Below, in pieces: positions 34,066-42,363 of a DNA stretch of 64,000 bases. Source of the stretch: Collinsella sp. Its GTDB lineage: Bacteria > Actinomycetota > Coriobacteriia > Coriobacteriales > Coriobacteriaceae. The stretch is taken from contig DXMF01000033.1 of NCBI GenBank assembly GCA_019414345.1, forward strand, positions 1 to 64,000, written 5' to 3'. A model generated the notes under the pieces. The model did not search any database. It was given only the letters and a program-made list of their open reading frames with translations, and was not told the origin of the DNA. Position 1 is the stretch's first letter. Each line of letters begins with the position of its first letter. Both the position numbers and the translations under genes were made by a program.

Positions 34066-34158
34066 TTACTTCTTTCGGCGGTGGATCACATTGATGGCGT
34101 AACCAACGAGCATGGCCAAGACGATGACGATAAAGCCAATCAGGGGATTGTCGTTCAT
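34066..34158 (-). CDS. 30-residue single-helix membrane peptide
   Basis: A small frame with an excellent ribosome site (TAGGAGGACCCC) starts at ATG 34158 and ends at 34066. Residues 5-24 are a hydrophobic helix (PLIGFIVIVLAMLVGYAINV), followed by HRRKK, giving a positive cytoplasmic end. It begins 9 bp after the stop of the lipid kinase and is followed by a strong terminator, so it is almost certainly co-transcribed. It may modulate or anchor the kinase; that is inference. Confidence 0.75.
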   Translation of the reverse strand: MNDNPLIGFIVIVLAMLVGYAINVIHRRKK

Positions 34159-34167
34159 GGGGTCCTC

Positions 34168-35085
34168 CTATTTTCCGAGCGGTGAAAAATCGTCGACGAT
34201 GAGGTCGAGACATTGCGGCAGCGCGCGAGCGCCAAAGACGCCGGAGTTGCTGGAGATGATCTCTCCATCGAACTGCATACCCAGCGATGGCGTGCAGGTG
34301 ATCTTGGCTTCCTTGGTCTGGATGATCTTAAACTGCGGACGGCCGAGCACTTTGCCAGCGGGGTCGAGCGCGGCGGTAATTACCGTGGGGAGCAGCTGCA
34401 TCGTGCGCACGGGCTCAATAACGACGATGTCGACCATGCCGTCGTCCATGCGGCAGTTGGGGAACAGGTTGATGTCGTTTTGGATGACCGAGGTATTGCC
34501 TGCCATGCAGCAGATGCCGTCGAGCTCCTCGACAATGCCGTCGTGCTCAATGGTAAAGTGCGCCACCGTGGGGTTGGGCGTGGCGAGCGCGGAGAGGAAG
34601 TAGGCGATCTCGCCAATGTCGTTTTTGGTGGGAGCGGCCTTCATCATGATCTCGGCGTCGAAGCCCGAGCCGGCGATGATGATAAAGCCGTGGCGCTTCT
34701 CGTTGCCGTTCTCGTCGAGCCAAAAGAGCTCACCCATGTCCACTTTGACCGTGCGGCCGTCGCGGCAAGCCTTGGCGAGTGCCGCCGCCTCGGGGGCATT
34801 GCCGATGTTGTTAAAGAACAGGCAGGCCGTGCCGGAGGGGAAGACAAGCGTGGGGACACCGCACCCGCGCATCTGGTCGAGCACGTTGGAGACGGTGCCG
34901 TCGCCGCCCGAAACGACCACGCGATCGAACTCGCGAACGTCCGCTACCGCGTCCTCGGGCTCCATGCCATCGCCGATAAAACGCATCACGACCTCGTCGC
35001 CGCCCTGCGCGAGGGCGTGCGTGAACGCGTAGATTTCATCTGAGCTGGGGCCCGATGCCGGGTTGTGGATGATAAGGCAGCGCAT
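34168..35085 (-). CDS. Diacylglycerol kinase-like lipid kinase (YegS/BmrU family)
   Basis: A 305-residue member of the DAGK catalytic family. The nucleotide-binding motif VVVSGGDGTVSNVLDQM is near residue 60, with FPSGTACLFFNNIGN after it. The C-terminal half is a beta-sandwich with GSGFDAEIMM and MQFDGEIISSN, where Asp-Gly-Glu is the conserved metal or substrate segment. These enzymes phosphorylate lipids such as diacylglycerol, feeding phospholipid or lipoteichoic acid turnover. A very small membrane peptide follows in the same operon. Its ribosome site is weak (GGGAACG). Confidence 0.9.
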   Translation of the reverse strand: MRCLIIHNPASGPSSDEIYAFTHALAQGGDEVVMRFIGDGMEPEDAVADVREFDRVVVSGGDGTVSNVLDQMRGCGVPTLVFPSGTACLFFNNIGNAPEAAALAKACRDGRTVKVDMGELFWLDENGNEKRHGFIIIAGSGFDAEIMMKAAPTKNDIGEIAYFLSALATPNPTVAHFTIEHDGIVEELDGICCMAGNTSVIQNDINLFPNCRMDDGMVDIVVIEPVRTMQLLPTVITAALDPAGKVLGRPQFKIIQTKEAKITCTPSLGMQFDGEIISSNSGVFGARALPQCLDLIVDDFSPLGK

Positions 35086-35183
35086 ACTTACGTTCCCGTT
35101 CTGTGACTAACCGAGTATAGTTGTAGAGCAATGCCGATATCCTACCCGTGTTTTTCGGGCCTAACCTTATTCGATGGGTTGAT

Positions 35184-36317
35184 ATGTACATTTCCACACA
35201 TCAGGCTCTGGTCGACTTTTGCCAGCGCGCCCGCGAGTTCGACGCGATCGCCGTCGATACCGAGTTTTTGCGCGAGCGCACGTTTCATCCGCGCCTGTGC
35301 CTGGTCCAGATTGCCACCCCCGCCGAGAGTGTCGCTGTCGATCCGCTGGTGATCGACGACCTGTCGCCGCTTGCCGAGCTTATGGCCGACGAGAGCGTGA
35401 CCAAGGTCTTCCACGCCTGCTCGCAGGATATGGAGGTCATGCTCCACACCGTGGGCGCGCTGCCGCGTCCGATTTTTGACACGCAGGTTGCCGCCGCCTT
35501 TTTGGGCGAGCGCCAGCAGATTTCGTATGGTGCGCTCGTTCAGACGTTCTGCGGCGTATCACTGCCCAAGACCGAGTCGCTGACCGACTGGTCGCGCCGC
35601 CCGCTGACCGACAAGCAGATTGAGTACGCGATCGATGACGTCAAGTATCTGATCGTTGCCTATACCGAGATGATGAGCCGTCTGCGCGAGCTGGGCCGCG
35701 TGGATTGGGTGCTCGACGAGTTGCGTCCTCTGGCCGATGAGTCGCACTACCGCGCCGACCGCCACGAAGCGTTCCGCAAGGTCAAGCGCATCAACTCGTG
35801 CAGCCGCCATCAGCTGGGCATTGCGCGCGAGCTTGCCGCCTGGCGTGAGGACCGCGCTGAGCGGCGCAACATCCCGCGCAAGTGGGTTATGTCCGACGAT
35901 ACGCTGCTGGCGCTCGTCAAGCGCAATCCCGTGCGTGTTGAGGAGTTCCGTAGCATCCGCGGCACCGACCAGCTGGGGGAGCGCGACGTGGACGGCGCGC
36001 TCATGGCCATCAAGCGCGGAGCGAGCTGTCCGCACGATCGCCTGCCGCTCTTGGTGCGCGGACATCGTCAGATTTCGCCGGAGCTGGAGAGCGTGACTGA
36101 CCTTATGTATGCGCTTATTCGCCTGGTTGCCGAGCGCTCGGGCGTGGCGACCTCGGTCATTGCGTCGCGCGATGACCTGGCCGACTACATTGAGCATCCC
36201 GAGCAGAGCCGCCTGCGCGAAGGTTGGCGCTTTGAACTTGTGGGCTCGCGCCTGGACGATCTGCTTTCCGGCAACATGGGGTTGACGGTCAAAGATGGCA
36301 AAATTGAATTGCTGTAA
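35184..36317 (+). CDS. rnd: Ribonuclease D
   Basis: A 377-residue 3'-5' exoribonuclease that trims tRNA and other small RNAs. DEDD catalytic residues are visible: AVDTEFLRERTFHP (Asp, Glu), KVFHACSQDMEVM (Asp), and YAIDDVKYLIVAY (Tyr, Asp). An HRDC domain follows at about residues 210-290 (LGIARELAAWREDRAERRNI). I set the start at 35184 (MYISTHQALVDF); upstream in-frame codons are not supported. The ribosome site is weak. Confidence 0.92.
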   Translation: MYISTHQALVDFCQRAREFDAIAVDTEFLRERTFHPRLCLVQIATPAESVAVDPLVIDDLSPLAELMADESVTKVFHACSQDMEVMLHTVGALPRPIFDTQVAAAFLGERQQISYGALVQTFCGVSLPKTESLTDWSRRPLTDKQIEYAIDDVKYLIVAYTEMMSRLRELGRVDWVLDELRPLADESHYRADRHEAFRKVKRINSCSRHQLGIARELAAWREDRAERRNIPRKWVMSDDTLLALVKRNPVRVEEFRSIRGTDQLGERDVDGALMAIKRGASCPHDRLPLLVRGHRQISPELESVTDLMYALIRLVAERSGVATSVIASRDDLADYIEHPEQSRLREGWRFELVGSRLDDLLSGNMGLTVKDGKIELL

Positions 36318-36381
36318 GGAAGCCTAGCCGCTTGATTGGGTAGAATGCCTCCAACGTGTAATTCGATTCGGAGGAATTCGC

Positions 36382-37086
36382 ATGCCCTATTACTATGGTT
36401 ACGGCTTTGGCATCGACCCGCTGTACCTGCTGGTTGTCCTTGTTTGTACGGTGCTTGGTCTTGCGGCGCAGAGCTATATCAACTCGACGTACAAGACCTG
36501 GTCCAAGGTTCGCTCGGACGGCGACACGGGTGCCACGGTCGCTCGCCGCATGCTCGACGCCAACGGTTGCAACGCCGTGGGTATCAAGGGCGTTGCCGGT
36601 GAGCTCACCGACCACTACAACCCGCAGGATAACAACCTGTATCTCTCGGACGCTAACCGTTCGGGCGGATCGGTCGCAAGCGTTGCCGTGGCCTGCCACG
36701 AGGCGGGTCATGCCGCCCAGCGTCAGAGCGGTTACGCCATGATGAAGGTTCGCACCGCCCTGGTCCCGGTCGTCAACTTTACCCAGAACACCTGGACCAT
36801 CGTGTTGCTCTTGGGCCTGTTTATGAACATCGCCGGGCTCACGACCCTCGCATTGATCTTCTTCTCGTTTAGTGTGCTGTTCCAACTCGTTACGTTGCCT
36901 GTCGAGATCGATGCCAGTCGCCGCGCCGTGGCGTATATCGAGCAGTCGGGCATTAGTTCCAAGCAGGTCAACGGTGCCAAGAAGGTGCTGACGGCAGCCG
37001 CGCTCACCTACGTGGCGGCGGCGCTCACCTCGATTATTCAGCTGCTCTACCTGATGGCCCGCTACAACAGAAACTCCAACCGATAA
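36382..37086 (+). CDS. Membrane zinc metallopeptidase (YugP-like)
   Basis: A 234-residue protein with an N-terminal helix (LYLLVVLVCTVLGLAAQSY), the zinc site VACHEAGHAAQRQ near residue 110 (HExxH) and two to three later helices (IVLLLGLFMNIAGLTTLALI). The family (DUF2268/neutral zinc metallopeptidase, YugP type) is widespread in Gram-positive bacteria; substrates are not known. GGAGGAATTCGC precedes the ATG. It follows rnd by 64 bp and may share its transcript. Confidence 0.88.
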   Translation: MPYYYGYGFGIDPLYLLVVLVCTVLGLAAQSYINSTYKTWSKVRSDGDTGATVARRMLDANGCNAVGIKGVAGELTDHYNPQDNNLYLSDANRSGGSVASVAVACHEAGHAAQRQSGYAMMKVRTALVPVVNFTQNTWTIVLLLGLFMNIAGLTTLALIFFSFSVLFQLVTLPVEIDASRRAVAYIEQSGISSKQVNGAKKVLTAAALTYVAAALTSIIQLLYLMARYNRNSNR

Positions 37087-37201
37087 CAAATTGGCTTGAC
37101 AGGCGCCGCGGAGATTCTTGTCCCCGCGGCGCTGTACTATGTGTTGGACTTGAATCTGCGCAGGGTCGAAGCCCTTGTGCTCGATAACGAAGGGGGGCTG
37201 C

Positions 37202-38653
37202 GTGGCAGGCTGGAATCTAACCGGCAATGCCGTTTCCGCCGAGTTCGACGGTTCGGACGATCAGGAGCGCAAGGAGCTCAGCGTGAGCCAGGCAGTGGAG
37301 ATCGCCGCCGGTGCGCTCGATGCCATTCCGCAGCTGAGCGTTCTGGGCGAGGTCACAGGTTTTCGTGGTCCTAACGCCCGAAGCGGTCACTGCTACTTCC
37401 AGATCAAGGACGACTCGGCCGCCGTCGACTGCATTATCTGGAAGGGCGCCTATCTCAAGCGCACCTTCGATCTGCGCGATGGCATGCAGGTGAGCTTTAA
37501 GGGCAGCTTCAATCTCTATAAGCCCACGGGTCGCATGAGCTTTGTTGCCCGCTCATTTTCGTTGGCGGGGGAGGGTCTGCTGCGTCAACAAGTGGCGCAA
37601 CTGGCCGAAAAGCTACGCCGCGAGGGCCTGATGGACGAAGCGCGCAAGCGCCGCGTCCCGGTGTTCTGCTCCCGCGTGGCGGTCGTCACCTCGCTTTCGG
37701 GTGCCGTAATCGACGACGTCAAGCGCACGTTGCGTCGTCGCAACCCGCTCGTCGAGGTCGTCTGCGTGGGCGCCAAGGTTCAAGGCGAGGGTGCGCCGGC
37801 CGAGCTCATCGAGGGCTTGCGCCGCGCCGCTTCCATTACGCCGGCGCCCGACTGTATTTTGCTGGTGCGCGGCGGCGGCTCCTTTGAGGACCTCATGACC
37901 TTTAATGACGAGGAGCTTGCCCGCGCGGTGGCGGCTTGTCCTGTGCCCGTGGTGACCGGTATTGGCCATGAGCCCGATACCTCGATTTGCGACATGGTGA
38001 GCGACCGCCGCGCCTCCACGCCCACGGCGGCGGCCGAATCGGTGGCGCCGGCTATGACGGAGTTGGCCGATGTGCTCGAGGCACGCCATCAGCGTCTTGG
38101 CGCCGCGATGGCATCGATGATTGGGTCGAATCAGGTCGACCTGGAGATGCTCGATCAGCGTGGTCGCCGCGCTTGGAATACCTATACGGCCCGTCTGGGC
38201 GATGCACTCGATGCCGCCGCCTGCCGCCCGTGCCTCAACGACCCCACATTTATGGTCGAGCGTCGCGAATCGGAGCTTGCGCTGACTGCCGATCGCCTGT
38301 CGGGCGCCATAGTACGCTCGGTCGGGACATTCCGCTCCAACTTTGAGCGCCTGCCCGAGCGTCTGGTTGCAAGCACCTCGGGGCTCGATGGCAAGCGCCA
38401 TGCGCTCACGCTTGCGAGTTCCCGTCTGGAGCATCAGGGGCGCACGATGCTCAGCAAACCCGCGTCCGACCTGGGCCGTGCGGCAGCCTCACTCGATGCC
38501 CTGTCGCCGCTCAAGGTGCTTGCCCGTGGCTATTCCATCGCGTACAGCGATGATGGGGTGGCTACGAGTGCCAAGACCTTTAAGCCCGGCGACGCCATAC
38601 GCGTGCGCATGGCAGACGGCAACGTGGCGGCAACGGTCGATACGGTCGAGTAG
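37202..38653 (+). CDS. xseA: Exodeoxyribonuclease VII large subunit
   Basis: A 483-residue catalytic subunit of exonuclease VII, which degrades single-stranded DNA. The N-terminal OB fold (SVLGEVTGFRGPNARSGHCY) is followed by the nuclease domain (VAVVTSLSGAVIDDVKRTLR, LLVRGGGSFEDLMTFNDEEL, VTGIGHEPDTSICDMVSDRR) and the C-terminal segment SPLKVLARGYSIAYSDDG. The start is the GTG at 37202 (VAGWNLTGNA), preceded by AAGGGGGG. xseB follows after 42 bp, the usual pair. Confidence 0.94.
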   Translation: MAGWNLTGNAVSAEFDGSDDQERKELSVSQAVEIAAGALDAIPQLSVLGEVTGFRGPNARSGHCYFQIKDDSAAVDCIIWKGAYLKRTFDLRDGMQVSFKGSFNLYKPTGRMSFVARSFSLAGEGLLRQQVAQLAEKLRREGLMDEARKRRVPVFCSRVAVVTSLSGAVIDDVKRTLRRRNPLVEVVCVGAKVQGEGAPAELIEGLRRAASITPAPDCILLVRGGGSFEDLMTFNDEELARAVAACPVPVVTGIGHEPDTSICDMVSDRRASTPTAAAESVAPAMTELADVLEARHQRLGAAMASMIGSNQVDLEMLDQRGRRAWNTYTARLGDALDAAACRPCLNDPTFMVERRESELALTADRLSGAIVRSVGTFRSNFERLPERLVASTSGLDGKRHALTLASSRLEHQGRTMLSKPASDLGRAAASLDALSPLKVLARGYSIAYSDDGVATSAKTFKPGDAIRVRMADGNVAATVDTVE

Positions 38654-38695
38654 ACCGCGTTTCACAGCGATAAACCTTTAGGAAAGGAAACAGAT

Positions 38696-38962
38696 ATGGC
38701 AGAGAAGACCCCGGTCGAGCAGCTTACGTACAAGCAGGCCTCGCAGGAGTTGGAACTCATCATCCGCAGCTTGGAGTCGGGCGATATGGAGCTCGAGGAG
38801 TCACTCGAGAGCTATACCCGCGGCGTCGAGCTCCTCAAGAGCCTGCGCACCCGCCTGTCCGATGCCGAGCAGAAGGTCTCGGTGCTCCTTAAGGACGTCG
38901 ACGGCAACGACGTGCTCGCCGACGGCGAGGCCGCCAACACCGACGACAAGCTTTCGTTCTAA
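38696..38962 (+). CDS. xseB: Exodeoxyribonuclease VII small subunit
   Basis: An 88-residue helical subunit. The family pattern is clear: LTYKQASQELELIIRSLESG and LEESLESYTRGVELLKSLRT. Several small subunits bind each large one and are needed for activity. AAAGGAAACAG precedes the ATG. Confidence 0.93.
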   Translation: MAEKTPVEQLTYKQASQELELIIRSLESGDMELEESLESYTRGVELLKSLRTRLSDAEQKVSVLLKDVDGNDVLADGEAANTDDKLSF

Positions 38963-39011
38963 CCATCCCGACCAAATATAATTACCTTGGCCTGTGAGAA
39001 AGGAACCAGCC

Positions 39012-39347
39012 ATGTGTGATTGCATCTTCTGCAAAATCGCCAACCACGAGATTCCCTCAACCGTTGTCTATGAGGACGACCAGGTCATCGCCTTCGACGA
39101 CCTCAACCCCCAGGCGCCGGTCCACACGCTCGTGATCCCCAAGAAGCACTACAGCGACATCGCCGACAACGTGCCGGCCGAGACCATGGGCGCCATGGCC
39201 CACGCCATCCACGAGGTTGCCAAGGCCAAGGGCTTGGAGGACGGTTTCCGCGTCATCTCCAACAAGGGCGTCAACGCCGGCCAGACCGTCATGCACTTCC
39301 ACATGCACGTCCTCGGCGGCAAAAACCTGGGCGAGAACCTCATCTGA
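39012..39347 (+). CDS. HIT-family nucleotide-binding protein
   Basis: A 111-residue histidine-triad protein, related to Hint purine nucleoside phosphoramidases. It begins CDCIFCKIANHEIPSTVVYE and ends with the triad segment TVMHFHMHVLGGKNLGENL. The Cys residues near the N terminus may bind zinc. ATG at 39012 follows AGAAAGGAACC. It is about 50 bp after xseB and may be in the same transcript. Confidence 0.94.
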   Translation: MCDCIFCKIANHEIPSTVVYEDDQVIAFDDLNPQAPVHTLVIPKKHYSDIADNVPAETMGAMAHAIHEVAKAKGLEDGFRVISNKGVNAGQTVMHFHMHVLGGKNLGENLI

Positions 39348-39407
39348 GGACGCTTCTTCCGTGCAATGAAACGGAAGCTCTGGCACCGATAACTTATATA
39401 TCAACGC

Positions 39408-39444
39408 AATAAACCCGAGCGCGAGGGCGTTTGGGTTTATTATT
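39408..39444 (+). promoter_or_regulatory. Stem-loop upstream of first ackA
   Basis: AATAAACCC (39408-39416) pairs with GGGTTTATT (39433-39441) around a GC-rich loop and is followed by ATTG. It may terminate the HIT transcript or fold in the ackA leader, 50 bases before its start. Confidence 0.5.
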
Positions 39445-39494
39445 GAAGCGTATGTAACCTGGCGGCGCCACACCGCCTGTTAGTAGGGAGACAC

Positions 39495-40673
39495 ATGAAC
39501 GTTCTGGTCGTCAACGCAGGATCTTCGACCCTTAAGTATCAGGTCATCGATACCAAGTCCCACAAGGTGTCCGCAAAGGGCTCCTGCGAGCGCGTCTGCT
39601 TTACCGGCGGTACCTTCACCCACGCTGCCAACGGCTCCAAGAAGGTGACCGAGAACATCGAGTTCCCCGACCACAAGGTCGCCATCGAGGTCGTCCTGAA
39701 GGACCTCGAGGCCAACGGCGTCAAGATCGAGGGCATTGGCCACCGTATCGTTCAGGGCGGCTGGTACTTTGGCGATTCCTCCCTCGTCGACGAGGACGTC
39801 CTCGCCAAGATCCGTGAGGTCGCCCCGCTGGCGCCGCTGCACAACAACCCCGAGGCCAACGTTATCGAGTTCTGCCTGGAGCAGTATCCCGACCTGCCCA
39901 ACGTCACGGTCTATGACACCGCTTTCCACTTCAACATGCCCGAGGTCGCCAAGACCTACGCCCTTCCCAAGGATGTTTGCGACAAGCTGCACATCCGTAA
40001 GTACGGCGCCCACGGCACCAGCTATCGTTACATCTCCAAGAAGGTCGCCGAGATGACCAACGGCGAGGCCCGCAAGGTTGTCGTGTGCCACATCGGCTCC
40101 GGTGCCTCCCTGTGCGCCATCGAGGACGGCAAGTGCATGGATACCACTATGGGCCTCACCCCGCTCGACGGCGTCATGATGGGCACCCGCTGCGGCTCCA
40201 TCGACCCGGCTACCGTGTGCTACCTGCAGCGCGAGGGCGGCTACACCTTCGACGAGGTCGACGAGATGATGAACAAGAAGTCCGGCCTTTTGGCTGTGAC
40301 CGGTGGCAAGACCAACGACTGCCGCAACGTCGAGGAGCTTGCCGCCGCCGGCGACCCCGAGGCTCAGCTCGCCTTCGACATGTTCGTCTACAAGATTGCC
40401 GCCAAGGCTGCCGAGATGGCCACTTCCATGTGCGGTATGGACACGCTGGTCTTCACCGCCGGCATCGGTGAGCACGCTCCGGCCGTTCGCGCCGGCGTTG
40501 CCGACCGTCTGGCCTTTATGGGCGTCAAGATGGACCATGCCCGTAACGCCCTGCGTGGCGACGGCGCTTGGTGCCTGTCTGCCAAGGATTCCAAGGTCAA
40601 GATCTTCGTCATCCCCACGGACGAGGAGTTCATGATCGCTTCCGACGTCGAGCGCATCGTCAACGGCAAGTAA
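39495..40673 (+). CDS. ackA: Acetate kinase paralogue 1, altered active-site residues
   Basis: A 392-residue acetate kinase, converting acetyl phosphate and ADP to acetate and ATP. The core is intact: VVNAGSSTLKYQ, the arginine in GHRIVQGGW, catalytic Asp in VYDTAFHFNMP, MGTRCGSIDPATVCYLQ and IPTDEEFMIAS. Compared with the Methanosarcina enzyme, several usually conserved residues differ: CHIGSGAS in place of CHLGNGSS (Asn211 to Ser), HGTSYRY in place of HGTSHKY, TNDCRN in place of SNDFRD, and GIGEHAP in place of GIGENSA. The tandem copy at 40837 keeps the usual residues at these four places. A different substrate, such as propionate, or altered kinetics is possible. GTAGGGAG lies just before the ATG. 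Confidence 0.92.
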   Translation: MNVLVVNAGSSTLKYQVIDTKSHKVSAKGSCERVCFTGGTFTHAANGSKKVTENIEFPDHKVAIEVVLKDLEANGVKIEGIGHRIVQGGWYFGDSSLVDEDVLAKIREVAPLAPLHNNPEANVIEFCLEQYPDLPNVTVYDTAFHFNMPEVAKTYALPKDVCDKLHIRKYGAHGTSYRYISKKVAEMTNGEARKVVVCHIGSGASLCAIEDGKCMDTTMGLTPLDGVMMGTRCGSIDPATVCYLQREGGYTFDEVDEMMNKKSGLLAVTGGKTNDCRNVEELAAAGDPEAQLAFDMFVYKIAAKAAEMATSMCGMDTLVFTAGIGEHAPAVRAGVADRLAFMGVKMDHARNALRGDGAWCLSAKDSKVKIFVIPTDEEFMIASDVERIVNGK

Positions 40674-40781
40674 TTGCAAGAGGGGAGGGGCTGGACGACC
40701 AAGTGTCGTTTAGTCCCTCTTTTGCGCTCGTTGGGCGATATGCTGATAGCTATTTATCAAGATATGATAACTTCTTATTAA

Positions 40782-40818
40782 AATACGGCCGCCTTAAGGG
40801 GTCTGCGTCGGCCGTATT
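40782..40818 (+). promoter_or_regulatory. Stem-loop upstream of second ackA
   Basis: A 10-bp perfect stem, AATACGGCCG with CGGCCGTATT, ends 18 bases before the ackA start, just ahead of the ribosome site GCAAAGGAG. It could be a terminator for the first ackA or a leader structure. Confidence 0.5.
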
Positions 40819-40836
40819 GCACTGCAAAGGAGTCTC

Positions 40837-42015
40837 ATGAACGTACTTGTTGTCAACGCCGGCAGTTCAAGCCTTAAATATCAGCTTTTGGATACCGATA
40901 CCCGCGAGGTTTTCGCCAAGGGCAACTGCGAGCGTATCGGATCGGACATGGGCATCTTTGGCCACTCCGAGAACGGTGGCGCCAAACAGACCGAGGAGGT
41001 TCCCTTCCCCGATCATCGCTCTGCTATCGCTCGCGTGCTCGAGGAGCTCGAGAAGACCGACTTTACGATTGATGGCATTGGACATCGCATCGTTCAAGGC
41101 GGCTGGCACTTCGATGATTCTGCGGTCGTCGACGACGAGGTCATGGCTAAGATTCTCGAGGTGGCACCGCTTGCTCCGCTGCACAACTACGGCGAGGCGG
41201 CGGCGATTGAGTATTGCCGTGAGAAGTATCCGGAGCTGCCCAACGTGGCCGTCTTCGACACCTCGTTCCACATGACCATGCCCGAGGTCGCCTACACCTA
41301 CGCCCTGCCCAAGGACGTGTGCGACAAGTATCACGTGCGCAAGTACGGAGCCCACGGTACGAGCCACCGCTATGAGTGGATGATGGCCAAGGAGATCCTG
41401 GGCTCGCGCTGCCACCGCCTGCTCTCGTGCCATTTGGGCAACGGCGCCTCGCTTGCCGCCATCGAGGACGGTGTATGCCGTGACACCACGATGGGGCTCA
41501 CGCCGCTTGACGGCCTGATGATGGGAACCCGCTGCGGCTCTATCGACCCGGCTACCGTGTGCTACCTGCAGCGCGAGGGCGGCTACAGCTACCAGGAAGT
41601 CGACGACATGATGAACAAGCAGTCTGGTCTGCTCGCCATCTCGGGTATCTCCAACGACGCCCGCGACATTCGCACGCGCGCCTCCGAGGGAGATGAGCGC
41701 TGCCTGCTCGCCTTCGATATGTTCGCCTATAAGGCTATGCAGCAGGCCGGCTCCATGATCGCTTCTATGGCGGGCGTGGATACCATTACCTTCACTGCCG
41801 GCATCGGCGAGAACGACTGGTCGATCCGCAAGGCCTTCTGCGACTGCTTTGAGTGGTTGGGCGTGCGCATCGACAACAACAAGAACCGTGAGGCCGTGGG
41901 CAGCGGCCCGCAGGTCATCAGTGCCGCCGGTTCCGCCGTCACGGTCATGGTCATCCCCACCGACGAGGAATACATGATCGCCCACGACGTCGAGCGTCTG
42001 ACCAAGAACAACTAA
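40837..42015 (+). CDS. ackA: Acetate kinase paralogue 2
   Basis: A 392-residue acetate kinase with the usual residues: VVNAGSSSLKYQ, KYGAHGTSHRYEW, LLSCHLGNGASLAAIEDG, GISNDARDIRTRA, FTAGIGENDWS and IPTDEEYMIAHD. Both paralogues share GHRIVQGGW where many acetate kinases have GHRVVHGG, so they likely stem from a duplication within this lineage. It lies 163 bp after paralogue 1, with its own leader hairpin, and is convergent with pta. With Pta it gives the acetate-forming, ATP-yielding branch. Confidence 0.95.
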   Translation: MNVLVVNAGSSSLKYQLLDTDTREVFAKGNCERIGSDMGIFGHSENGGAKQTEEVPFPDHRSAIARVLEELEKTDFTIDGIGHRIVQGGWHFDDSAVVDDEVMAKILEVAPLAPLHNYGEAAAIEYCREKYPELPNVAVFDTSFHMTMPEVAYTYALPKDVCDKYHVRKYGAHGTSHRYEWMMAKEILGSRCHRLLSCHLGNGASLAAIEDGVCRDTTMGLTPLDGLMMGTRCGSIDPATVCYLQREGGYSYQEVDDMMNKQSGLLAISGISNDARDIRTRASEGDERCLLAFDMFAYKAMQQAGSMIASMAGVDTITFTAGIGENDWSIRKAFCDCFEWLGVRIDNNKNREAVGSGPQVISAAGSAVTVMVIPTDEEYMIAHDVERLTKNN

Positions 42016-42037
42016 CGCGCGCATTTACAAGTAAACG

Positions 42038-42074
42038 AAAGGCCTCCAGAGCAACAGCTCCGGAGGCCTTTTTA
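42038..42074 (+). terminator. Intrinsic terminator of second ackA
   Basis: AAAGGCCTCC and GGAGGCCTTT pair around an inner GAGC/GCTC stem, with a T run after. Confidence 0.9.
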
Positions 42075-42221
42075 CTAGCAGGCGGAAATACCAGTCCCAA
42101 AGTGACCATCGCCAGCAACGCTTGCGCCCCTAGCAACGGCACCCATCCATTCAGATCTTCAGCCCCAGCTCGTAGTCAAGCCGCCGTCCACTCCAGATGC
42201 CCTGATTGCTACGTAGCGGCA

Positions 42222-42348
42222 GGGACCCTACAGGGTAAAGCTCTGAAAACATTCCGCAGGACGGAGGAAGCCCCCGCCGCGCGTGGCACGCAGCGGGGGC
42301 TTCCGACATGTCCGAGGACGTTTTCAGAGCTTTACCCTGTAGGGTCCC
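42222..42348. repeat. Nested inverted repeat, 29-bp perfect outer arms (family B)
   Basis: Outer arms 42222-42250 and 42320-42348 are perfectly complementary over 29 bases. They enclose a second hairpin with 12-bp arms GGAAGCCCCCGC (42266-42277) and GCGGGGGCTTCC (42293-42304). The spacer to the left begins ATTCCGCAGGAC, and the right one ends GAGGACG, faintly like the two elements near 45.9 kb. It lies between convergent ackA and pta. It could be a strong bidirectional terminator, but the long perfect outer arms exceed what is needed. Confidence 0.8.
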
Positions 42349-42363
42349 GAGGGGATATGTCCG

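Noticed and set aside
40741..40790. AT-rich stretch before the second ackA as a possible horizontal insertion boundary
   Set aside because: It is only about 50 bp, both flanking genes have matching codon use, and a normal promoter region explains it.
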